Under the pieces are notes generated by a model. The model did not search any database, was not told the origin of the DNA, and was given only the letters and a program-made list of their open reading frames with translations. From assembly GCA_040954595.2 (NCBI GenBank), contig CM082583.2:8866001-8930000 (forward strand): DNA of 64,000 nucleotides. Direction: 5' to 3'. Positions 52,901-64,000 of this stretch are shown here, in pieces. Origin of the DNA: Balanoglossus misakiensis (lineage: Eukaryota; Hemichordata). Each line of letters starts with the position of its first letter. The first letter of the stretch is position 1. Position numbers and translations under genes: made by a program.

Positions 52901-53968
52901 AGAGTTGGTGCTGATCTGTTGGCTGCATCAGTTTACAAGGTTTGTGTTTGCATATACACGTTGACCGTGCAGGCATGTTTGCAAAACATAAAAACAAAGT
53001 GAACGCAGTAATTTGAACACTGGGGGCGCTATACAAACGAATACATTAGTACCTGGTACATATAACATATCTTAAACTTTGCCACTTGTTTACATGTACT
53101 TTTTTAAACAGATGCTTATTCATTTTAAATGTATTTTTTCACCAGGTGTGTGGCGTCCACTGCTTGGCTCTGCATGGCGACAAGCAACAGACGGACCGAA
53201 CGGCCATCTTGCAGAAATTCCAAGATGGTGACATACCTGTACTGGTCTGCACCGGTCTGGTCGGAAGGGGTATAGACTTCCCCAAGGTCAAGATGGCAGT
53301 GAACTTTGACATGCCCAATACGGTGGAACAGTATGTCCATCAGGTGAAGAACTTGAAATTGTTTCAGTGACACAGAAAGCACATGAACTGAAGTTTAAGT
53401 TTGTACTGTGTTAACAAAGAAATCATTAGAGGATCTTTGTACTTGGATGCTGTATTGCAAATATTTCACAGGGAAATTTTCAGCACAATGAACAAAACTT
53501 AATGTGAAAGTCCTACATTCGTGAATATATTAACTTAAAGAAACTTTTTATGGATATTTTCACAGGTTGGACGCGCAGGAAGACTTGGCGAACGAGGAAC
53601 ATGCATAACATTCATCAACAATGGAAGCAAATATATCCTTTTTAATGAACTATTATTTAGCATTCTAATGTCTTGAAAGGAAATCCATTTTCATCCAGTG
53701 ATACCTTCGCCAATATTGCTATATAAAAAAATTGCACCAAGACGGCTGTACAGTTGTTTCCCTTAACTGTTCATCACATCTGTTTGTTGATTTCACAACA
53801 ATGCTTCAGGCACAGAACGTACCCATGCCAACGGAGCTGCTCAACTCTCCCCACCTTCATCACCAGAAGGAGAAACGGAAGATTCAACACCAGCACAGAA
53901 AACACTGGACGGAAAAACGGAAGAAGAAGCGGCGATGGGGGAACGACAGCGACTCCGACTCGGACTGA
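49904..53968 (+). CDS. DDX59: DDX59 (zinc finger HIT, DEAD-box-type RNA helicase)
   Basis: Thirteen exons: 49904-50494, 50652-50727, 50881-51000, 51317-51463, 51614-51696, 51825-51873, 52142-52218, 52308-52436, 52646-52749, 52873-52939, 53146-53343, 53566-53632, 53778-53968; 632 aa (human 619). A HIT-type zinc finger lies at about residues 123-150 ([12 protein letters not shown]...[11 protein letters not shown]). Helicase motifs: Q-type block [14 protein letters not shown], motif I AHTSTGKT (256-263), PTRELC, TPGRL, motif II as DEVD (368-371), motif III SAT (399-401), [10 protein letters not shown] and motif VI HQVGRAGR (546-553). The C-terminus [15 protein letters not shown] matches human LLNSPYLHDQKRKEQ. 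DDX59 is an RNA helicase linked in vertebrates to Hedgehog signalling and ciliopathy. Twelve introns; eleven are GT-AG and the last (53633-53777) is AT-AC. Without that intron the frame stops soon after exon 12, so the junction defines the C-terminus. Confidence 0.94.
53633..53777 (+). other. U12-type AT-AC intron of DDX59
   Basis: This 145-bp intron starts ATATCCTTTT, a match to the U12 AT-AC donor, and ends in AC at 53776-53777. The branch-site-like TTTCCCTTAAC lies at 53757-53767, with its A about 11 bp before the end, the usual spacing. No GT donor is available near 53632. The junction joins SK to YLFVDF in frame, matching human SKRLFWDI. Confidence 0.85.
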
Positions 53969-54112
53969 ACTTTTGCGATTCCTTTCATATACATAAACAG
54001 AAACATAAAGTGTAAAGACATTTTGGGTGTGCTCCGGGCAGTTTTCAGCAGATCTGATCACTTTTCACTTATTATTTCATTGTGGACGAAAACATGCCTC
54101 CCTCACAAAGTG

Positions 54113-54118
54113 AATAAA
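54113..54118 (+). terminator. Candidate poly(A) signal for DDX59
   Basis: An AATAAA hexamer lies about 145 bp past the DDX59 stop codon. It is the first such hexamer downstream. Confidence 0.55.
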
Positions 54119-54417
54119 GACAAAAAATGCTCTTTAAACTGTAACCCCATTCACCTATCAACAGAGGTTCCTTGATGTTGAACATCATTCTTGCAATGAG
54201 ATTGTCATGGAAACAAACAAGAATCGTTTGGATTTGGTTGATGGATGAGATCACAAACGTTGGCCAACATAACAAATGTATTCAATTACTTCCACCCCCA
54301 CTTCCAAAATATTTGTATACTCCACAATCCGAAATGGTATCTTATAATGTATAAGTTGACGATATCATATCCCAATATTAGCTCTGTGGGATGTTGTAAA
54401 TAAAGGATAGATACAGT

Positions 54418-54423
54418 AAAAAA
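54418..54423 (-). terminator. RNA polymerase III terminator of tRNA-Leu
   Basis: A run of six T on the minus strand begins five bases past the tRNA-Leu 3' end. This is a standard polymerase III stop. Confidence 0.8.
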
Positions 54424-54427
54424 GTAT

Positions 54428-54509
54428 TGGCAGCGGTGGGATTCGAACCCACGCCATCGAAATGACTGGTGCCTTAAACCAGCGCCTTAGACCGCTCGGC
54501 CACGCTACC
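54428..54509 (-). tRNA. tRNA-Leu (anticodon AAG)
   Basis: An 82-nt type II tRNA without intron. The acceptor arm GGTAGCG pairs with CGCTGCC, with discriminator A. The D-arm region is TGGCCGAGCGGTCTAAGGC (A box). The anticodon stem CTGGT/ACCAG encloses loop TTAAGGC, giving anticodon AAG. A long variable arm follows, then GGTTCGAATCC (B box) in the T arm. CCA is not encoded, as expected for a nuclear gene. Confidence 0.95.
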
Positions 54510-54979
54510 TGGGCGTTGACGACAGAGTCAAGAATGATTGACAGTCGTATCGCGTCGACAAACTGTCTTTTGAATGTCAAATTAACAGGACGCCATCACT
54601 TGACGCATATTTTTTTATGTTTACCAACCGTCTCTTCTAGTAACCGTGTTTTTACGCACAATGCAATCTCGAATAGGTTTCGAAGAAACGTAATTCCGGC
54701 TGCATGGCGAGACGATTTGTGAGGTTATCTTATTTACACAATGGATCAATCATTTCCAATAAAAAAAAATCCATGACATAATTTGTGGTACTGTGGACCG
54801 AAAAGTTCTTTGAACAGCTACAAGAGTGCAGCTGTAATGAAACGAAGTGTGGATTATATATTGTTTATTTATCTTTTTTGTTTGTTTCTGAGATTACACT
54901 CAAATAAAAGACGTTTTTCCCCAAAAAATATTGTTCCCGACCAACCCGAATTAAAACAGTATTTTTTTCTTCCAAATAA

Positions 54980-56376
<1,397 letters not shown>

Positions 56377-59300
56377 ATGGACCAGCTTTACTGGGTGTCA
56401 TGGGCGTGTTTGGTATTTACAGTGGGAATGTTCGCTGCGGGCATGTAAGTATCACACCTCGTCCGCATTGACTCGTAGTTTCATTCAGTGTGACAGAGTA
56501 GCCACATTGCAACGTGGCATTGAAGAAAGAATGAGAGAAGTGGGCACACTTGTCAAAAAACATACAAGTTGCTCTCGTGAAAACTTCAATATTGCGTTTA
56601 GTCTTTTAATAAGCTAAACGTAGCGTTGTGATCTTGTCTTCAGTCCTAAACGAAAGACAGGCTGGTAAACGTACCATCTGTTACTATAGAGACCCAACAG
56701 AGGCGATTGCCCACATGCAAAGCATAGACCCAGGAAAAGGTCTATGCTAAGACTACATGTGTGCTTGCTCGTAGATGTGCTAGCTAATGTGACCAAGCGT
56801 CATCCGAAATCCCTCTGTCAGCTCAGTAAGGGTACATTCATCCATTTCATTCAGATTGGAGGGAACGTTGTAAAATAATGTGAAAGTGTGTCTCAACATA
56901 GTGTCTATGGTCACACGCATGTGGCACAGTGGTATGATAATGCGATTATTTGTGCCATTTGCGAAGAACCCAATAGGTCCACAGGCCTATGTCATTATTA
57001 ACACAATTGATATGCTTTTTAGTATACGGGTAATCCCGTGCTTTTACATTGATCCACATTCAAACCAGAGCACGTGGGTTTCTTCAATAGGATTTTTTTA
57101 GAAACTGACCCAGGATTGCCAATAGTATAATTTCAAAAACACACTGCTAATGCTATTGAAGAAAGCCCATTCAATTGTAAAATTTGCTCCATTTTAACAA
57201 ATAATCACGTGAACTGATTGAAAAATGAGATTTCAAATTCAACGGCCATTCTTTGATTTTCTAGTGAAGAAATGGCAATCTGAATACTTTCACATTTTTG
57301 TTACTTACTTACACCTAATAATTGCAAACATTATAAATAACAGATCTATCCATTGACACCAATCACCCATGTTAGCTCTGTATGATTTGATGTGGAATTT
57401 GTGTTTTTCTGCATTTGTTTACAGACCATCATGTTTACATATTGTCAGAAAAAGGAGTACCCAAGATGTGCCATTCTTACCATTTCTAGCAACAAATCTC
57501 AAGTAGGTGGATTGTAACTTCTGTTTGATTTGAAGCATAATGTGCACCATCACCGGGAAACATGTCAAAACATTACAACTTCTTTACAAGATATGTGAAA
57601 ACTGTATTCAAATTTGCTTTGTACTAGTCAGAATAATCACTTGCCCTACTGTACCCAATTGTACCCAATTCTCATGTATACCCACCCACAACAGGGGTTA
57701 TTCTTAACCAGCATGATTTGGTCCGAATGTGTTGTATTCCATGGTAAAATTGGACCTTATGGGAGGTAAATGGGGATGAACGGATTAAAACTAATATACC
57801 TTTACACGTATAGTAATACCAGTAACACGATATAAGTATCAGTTTTCTAATCACTAAAGTATTTCAGAATCTATGCATTTTGCCCTTCCACATGAGACTT
57901 GTGGGGATCAGATTACCCTGAGCATAGTAACTTCAGACATATTTTAATGGGAAGAGGAATTTAGTTTTGGGTCATAATTCAATATCTTACCCTGCTGTGT
58001 TGAATTGAAACCAGCATGTCAAGGCCATATGGTCTATTTTTGAGTACGTGGAACTACCACTACAAAAATTCTGACTATTACTGAATTCATCAATCATATG
58101 TTTTCGTAGAGAACTACTGGTATGATAAACTTTAGAACGACGTGTTTAATAATTATCCTCCGAATTGTCAATATGTTACCGCTTTGAATACTTTGGGGGA
58201 AGAAAAAAAATTAATACAATTGCAAATATTGTCTGTCATCAGTAGATGGATTTTAGTCGCCATAAATGAAGGAAGGTTAACTTATGTAATTTGCCCAGAG
58301 TGAGTCTATTATTTTTTCAGCTGTGCAGTAGAATAACTGATATTGAAACCAGCTGTTACATACAAGCGCAGACATTTTATTTCCAGGACAATCTGTCATG
58401 TTTTGTCTGCTTAACCCCAGATGCAAAAATGCAAGTATAGGCATGCATCAGTTATTGTATGGAGCAAATTTGTGTCGATTAGTATACATGTAGTTTAAAC
58501 ATAGACAGTAGAGGGAAATAAAAATGACATACATGTACATGTAACATATTTATTCCATAATTCTACGCGTTGTTTTATTTTACCCCCATGGACCCAGACA
58601 GAATAACGTAATACTTCTCAAGTTTGGAAGAAAAGGTTCCTGGAATAAACCGAAAAATTGTAACTGCTCAAATGTCAGCAACAACCACAAAACCTCAGGA
58701 ATGTAGGATTTCAGAAAATGCCCTGTTCAGTTTGATTGACGTTGTTGTTTTATTTCCGTTCTCGTTTCAGCAATGTCCTATGGTGCTATTACGGTTCGTT
58801 GATCCGAGATTCGACCATACTCACAGTCAACACAATAGGAAGTTGTATACAGATGTCGTGCATAGCAGTTTATATGTATTACACAAGTGAAAAGGTATGG
58901 CCATGTTGGCAATTCTTTCTCCATGATTGAGATTTGACAAATAACTTGCAAATATTGCAAGTACGGTAAGTGGAAACACAGGTGGTCCTTGATATGAACC
59001 AGTGCAGGCTGAAAATTATGTTATATACACTTGGTTTTCACTATTGTGTTGAAAAACCTGAGCATTTAACACAGACTGTTCAACATGCCTTTGTACTAAA
59101 AGGGGTAAAAATTGCCAAATATTGTGTGACAGTCATTTCATTTAACTCCCAGACTGCTGTTAAAATTGAGATGAGCTGAATTTATTTTTAGCAGCAAATG
59201 TGCGACATCAGGTTACCAACACTGTACATTCTTTTTCTGTATCATTGTGGTACACTGAAATTCTTGATACTATTTGTAAAATAATGTCATCAATGGATGT

Positions 59301-61419
59301 GATGGAAGGATTGTGTATATGTCAGCGATGGCATTTAACATATATTTCTTTTATCCCGATAAATGATGATGAAATCCTTCATGCTCACACATGGTGACCT
59401 CTTGTAGCTTTTCATAACAACGCATTCATCATCATCCGAAATAATTAGGTCAGGGCATCATGTTGAAAACGGAAAAGGCCGCATCTGTCATCCTCTTAGT
59501 ATCACTGCGGATGATTACGAAAGGATCATATACGTGTACATTGTATTTCATTCAGTACAGATGTATTGTGAACACTAGCTGCCCTCTACATCCTTAAATC
59601 CTGAATGTTCAAACCTGAAAAAATCTCCTGTCTTTCACAGCTGTGTAGATTTCATATCAATCTGATTAAAATCAGATGTAGAGTTGGCTCGACCTTGACA
59701 TTGGTTCCTTTGCTGTTCTGTTCCGACATCAGATTTTGATCAAATTGGATCCATCCTGTCTATAAGTGTTTGACAGAGCATGCCTCGGCAAATTTGCGTA
59801 AATCCTACAAATTACAAGAAACTCTGATTGGCAACAGTCTTTGCTTACTTTCAGACAAAAATACTTCGCCACACTTTTTTCGCGTTTGTCAGCGTGAGTG
59901 CCGTGCTTTTATACTTCAATTACTACGATCTGGCGCCCGATCAACTTATAAACCAGCTGGGCTTGACGGCCAGTGCAGTTACCGTGGCAATGTACGCAGC
60001 TCCCCTAGCCCAAATGGTAAGTACATGTCAAAGTTTCAATCATTGATTGTAGATTAATGTACACTGTCTTGCACTGGTCAGAATAGAATAGATGATTGAC
60101 TGATCCGAATTGTTTCTTTGTGTTTTTCACAGAGGGAAGTTATAAGAAGCCGATCTGTGAAATCAATGTCTTTTCCGCTGTCAGTAGCTACATTTATAGC
60201 ATCCTCTCTCTGGACTTTGTACGGATTTCTTCTTCACGATATGTATGTCAGTGTAAGTTGAGTTTCACATTTTCTATCCCTCCAACATTTTTCTCAATGC
60301 AAACATGTTTAGTGGGTTGGTGTATACACAAGTTATATATTTTCTGGTGCCCTGACTTCAGATCATTTCTCATCTCGCCTCCTGATGAACACACATGTAC
60401 ATCACTCCACGCACTCTGTGTACATGTAAAGCCTTGTGTTTCCAGTGTTACTGATATTTCAAATAGTGAATGTTCAATTTGCATTCACTAAGAAACTTAT
60501 TTTTGTTTGACTCAACCAAACTTAAAACTGTGAAAACACACATACGGTTGATTGCATTATTGCAGGCAGAAAAAAAGTATTTTTTCACTGGTGATATCCA
60601 AATGAGATAAAAATAAAAGCTTTCAGCTGTTCCAGATCCCCTTTGTCATCACGATCTATACTAATAAAATTACAATCACGCATGACATGTATCAACAGTT
60701 TTCCCTGGCTGGTTTCAATATGGCTCTTTGTAAAGTAGGCGTATGTTTGCGAGAGACCGTGAAAATAAAATTGTAGCGAAACTTCATGTTTTTCGCTTCA
60801 GTGAAAATGAATTTCAGTGACACTAGAGTATGCTACACTTCACACCAATTTTTGTGGGTCAAGAGGATTTCTCTTTGTTTTTCCTGATGTCATCTGTTAT
60901 ATATGCTAATCCCCCTCATGCACAAATTGCTCCATGTCTGGGATTGTCAGTAAAAATAACTTTTGTATAGACACCCCCATCATGCCAGATGTTTCACTGC
61001 AAGTAAATGAGACAGGATATTTATGTGCAAACACCTATGGTGGTACTCGCTCTCAAACCTATTAAAAATTAAAAATATCCTAGGATTTTTATACTGCAGG
61101 GGCTGCCATGTGTACATGTGGCTTTGCTGCAGACATAGTGAGAGTTCCAACTTTCCCTTTTTAAATGAAAAATTCTCACAACCTTATTATACTCTCTTTA
61201 TTTTTCTACAAAATGTTCAGTGTTTTAAATAAGGCAAAATATTAAATATTTGACCTTTGATCTGCCAGCAGTTACATGAACTTTGACCCACAATATTGAG
61301 AAACTTTTTTTATATCTTTTCCTCTGCAGCTTCCAAACGTACCTGGTATTGCCACAAGTCTTGTTCGGTTTTACCTATTCTGGATTTACAGTTCACCGAG
61401 CGAAACACTTCACGTCTGA
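56377..61419 (+). CDS. SLC50A1: SWEET sugar transporter (SLC50A1 type)
   Basis: Six exons: 56377-56444, 57425-57502, 58771-58894, 59855-60016, 60133-60252, 61330-61419, all GT-AG; 213 aa (human 221). The animal SWEET layout is seven TM segments as two three-helix MtN3 repeats joined by a linker helix. Repeat 1: WVSWACLVFTVGMFAAG, IVRKRSTQDVPFLPFLATN, NVLWCYYGSLIRDSTIL, VNTIGS. Repeat 2: VTVAMYAAPLAQM, IRSRSVKSMSFPLSVATF, SSLWTLYGFLLHD, LPNVPGIATSLVRFYLF. The conserved Pro of each repeat (PFLPF, APLA, SFPLS, PNVPG) and the facing Asn (VNTIGS, LPNVPG) are present. It moves glucose-type sugars along their gradient at the plasma or Golgi membrane; the substrate is inferred from the family. The ATG gives the canonical short N-terminus. 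A degenerate TTAA-type repeat may lie in intron 2 (about 57655-57790). Confidence 0.94.
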
Positions 61420-64000
61420 TATGTGGGCAAACTGTCGGGACTTCAGCTACGCCAGAAAGAGAAAAAATGTCACCGCCACAATTGAGAAATATTACCAGCT
61501 AGTGCAGTCTCTCACAAGAAGAATGAGAATAAGACGGTTTCATTCTGAAGGAAATCATGAATGGAGAAACGAACCGCAACAATGGAGGGAAAAATCATGC
61601 TTTAACCCTGTCACCCCCATGGTCCCCCACAATGGTTCCTCCCAGTGCCATTGCTCAAACATATCGGGTCAGACCAACATGTGGAGGTGAACGGGTTAAA
61701 CAATTCACCTGGAAAATGGTGGACAAGTGGCAGATGCTGAGATCAGTTGCACAGCGTGGCATGTGTTTGCCTGGAACAGAAAAAAAAGAGTTTTGCATAT
61801 TTGCCACCGTGACAGTATTCATGCTGATTAATTTTTCTGTAAAAATTGCACCACATTGGTGTCTATATCAAATGAATTTTCTATTTTTTATTTTAATACA
61901 CTGTTTGTTACAGGTATACATGCACCTCATAATGAATCAAAAATTGCATTTTCAAATGTAAGTTCATACAATTTACTGGTAGAAATACTGTATATTAACA
62001 TTCACTAAGTTCTCTTCTGGTATTGGTGGAAAATACTATAGACTTTCCATTCCTTTTCAGTCCTTGAGTGGAGTTGTTCAGTTTCAATTGCCTTAACAGT
62101 TGGGCTGAACCATTTACTACTGCTGAAGGGGTTAAAGCATAGATATGGTGCTGATGTGTGTTCAGTGTGTCGTCTGTAAGCATCACTGGTGAGGATTTCA
62201 AAACTGCTGAGAGTATGTTGTGCTAGACACTCTCACAGCCCACGGTTCTCTACAAGGCTCTTCACTGACGCGCCCTCAACCGTTTAGCAAAGGAGAAGCA
62301 CCGTATGGTGTTGTGTAGTGAACCTTAGCACAATCTTGTACTTACTGTGTCAGATATTATCCCCCGAAACCTGTAAAGCGCTAAGAGCTCAGGGAACCTG
62401 AATAAGCTCTTTTATTATCTGACGCCGTGTATTTACTTTTATGTGTATTTAACCCAGATCAAGTACGTGAATCAATACCCCTTCCAACATAATGTTATCT
62501 TTGTGAACACGTTCGTTGATCTGGGAAGATTGTGCCAATAACAGAGAGATTCAAACCTGACTCAATTTAAATTCTCTCTCTCTGTCTCTCTCTGCTTGTC
62601 TGCAGACACTTGTATGCTGCTTCACTACCTTAAACAGATGGCTTTTTTTCCCATATGTTTTGTGAACCCTGCAAATACCTTGAATGACAGCGATTACGGG
62701 GCTGATGTGTCATATTACCAGAAATTGTTCAGAAGTCTTTGTATACTGTATCAATAGGCTAGATGTAGGCTGACATAGTACAGCGCAGCGCAGCATGTTT
62801 GGGTAACTGGACCGACCTCAGAAACAAAGTTTTCTTACATGAAGTGAAAATAAGTGCAATAATGTTATTTTGTTCCATCAAACCTCAGTCGCTTTTTCTC
62901 AGTCCGGTTTCTCTGTTTTTTTGCAGTTTTTTGATTAAGACATTAATCATTATCCACTCTTGACCACCAAGAACTTGAGAATGTGAGTCAGTTTGATATG
63001 GGTGTGTTGGGTATAATTCAGGCTATTATTATAAAGTACAGTGCTGTTTTTCTGCCACATTTTGCCTTGGGATAAAAAGATGTGCAAACAAAATTCAAAC
63101 AGTGTCACTTGAAATTACAGATTTGTTGCTTGAGGGCGCTGTCCTTGATTTATCTGCATAATAGCATTACCGTGGTGATAGATATTCACGAACAATCATT
63201 ACGCACAAATTGGCATCCATCCTCCCATACACTTTGTTTAAGATGATATTTTAATATGTGTGGTCAGAAAAGTTACTACTAACCTCATTTAAGTAAGTGT
63301 AGAAATATTACCATGATTTTTATCCAACTTTTAATATTTTCATTGTTTTCAAATGAATATAAGGTGAACATCATCGTAACAGTAGTATAGTATCTTATAG
63401 ATATTTCACCGATTATGTTAATCTTCCTGATCTTCTGCACAGACACACATTTTCACCGTAGTTCCCTGTGTGTATTATATCCAACTTGCACATTGCAAGT
63501 GAGGTAATCAGACCGAAGAAAGATTTGCTTGTGATTTCAGCAAGAATTTACCATAATTATAAAGTTATTAACTAATAATTTATTAGTTTACTACTACAGT
63601 GTTTCAAGTACAGTCGTGTTTCTTGACTTGAGAGCTGTACCACAATTTAACATTAGCTTTCACAATTTTTGACTAATTATTATTTTATTATTTCATCTTT
63701 ATGATTAAGATTAAGAACCAACTTTTTTTGTCATCCTGTTGACATGGAAAGCGTATTATACAGGATTATATTACTAATACAGTAAACTTGCGTAGTTTAA
63801 TGGTATTGTCCGGAACCAATAATATGGATGTCTTCAAGTACATGTATATTTTTTCACAAAGTTTTGGTGAATATATATTTTTTTGTCAAATGTACATTGA
63901 AGAGCTTAGTAGAAGGCTGAAAATTTACAAGTGAAAAAAACGGACAAGCCCATTCAAAGTTACTGAAGATTACAATTATAAAAACTTTAAAGCAGCTACA
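61420..64000. other. SWEET 3' UTR and downstream intergenic region
   Basis: No exon with recognisable similarity was found on either strand. It contains a TTAA-type MITE (61602-61699), a decayed relative near 62038-62137 and a CT-rich microsatellite at about 62571-62605. The last kilobase is AT-rich and featureless. Confidence 0.5.
61602..61699. mobile_element. Small TTAA-type inverted-repeat element (piggyBac-like MITE), copy 3
   Basis: A 98-bp element with TTAA at both ends. The left end is CCCTGTCACCCCCATGG and the right end GGAGGTGAACGGG. It also carries the inner GGTC/GACC pair of the other copies. It lies 183 bp past the SWEET stop codon and so is probably within the 3' UTR. Confidence 0.65.

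Noticed and set aside
53566-53692. DDX59 exon 12 read as a terminal exon ending ...SILMS
   Set aside because: The read-through frame loses all similarity after NNGSK, while an AT-AC intron joins it in frame to a segment matching the conserved DDX59 C-terminus.

Overview
The window is intron-rich animal nuclear DNA. Every recognised gene is split into short exons with standard splice sites, and there are microsatellites, small inverted-repeat elements and two nuclear tRNA genes. The gene content points to an invertebrate chordate, most likely a lancelet (Branchiostoma-like): a STRA6-type retinol receptor (a chordate-centred family) sits beside a beta-class carbonic anhydrase, which vertebrates lack, and orthologues of single-copy vertebrate genes. 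The species is an inference; no name can be read from the sequence.

Layout: JTB (+, 3.1-4.0 kb); MFSD12-type lysosomal/melanosomal transporter (+, 6.6-11.7 kb); STRA6-like receptor (-, 15.1-21.7 kb); two tandem secreted carboxylesterase/cholinesterase-family genes (-, 22.6-24.8 and 25.7-28.3 kb); GPATCH3 (+, 29.4-32.3 kb); beta-carbonic anhydrase (-, 33.0-35.0 kb); TERT, complete, 30 coding exons (+, 35.7-44.3 kb); TIMM44 (-, 45.3-49.1 kb); DDX59 (+, 49.9-54.0 kb); tRNA-Leu(AAG) (-) and tRNA-Thr(AGT) (+) at 54.4-55.1 kb; and a SWEET sugar transporter, SLC50A1 type (+, 56.4-61.4 kb). The first 3 kb and last 2.5 kb hold no gene that I can support. I joined exons by hand from splice sites, reading phase and remembered similarity to human proteins. 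All ten multi-exon models keep an open frame from ATG to stop.

From STRA6 to DDX59 the genes alternate in orientation, giving compact divergent promoters (esterase/GPATCH3, carbonic anhydrase/TERT, TIMM44/DDX59) and convergent ends (MFSD12/STRA6, GPATCH3/carbonic anhydrase, TERT/TIMM44). They do not form a pathway. They are housekeeping or physiological genes (telomere synthesis, mitochondrial import, retinoid uptake, sugar and cystine transport, CO2 hydration) that are neighbours by ancient linkage.

The points most worth a second look are: a U12-type AT-AC intron near the end of DDX59, without which the gene looks truncated; a tandem heptapeptide repeat inside the TERT RNA-binding region; a hAT-type MITE whose uninterrupted empty site survives in a tandem duplicate next door; two further small palindromic element families; an Asp in place of the catalytic Glu in one of the two tandem esterases; and an extra hydrophobic N-terminal segment in the STRA6-like protein. 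I found no new multi-gene system.
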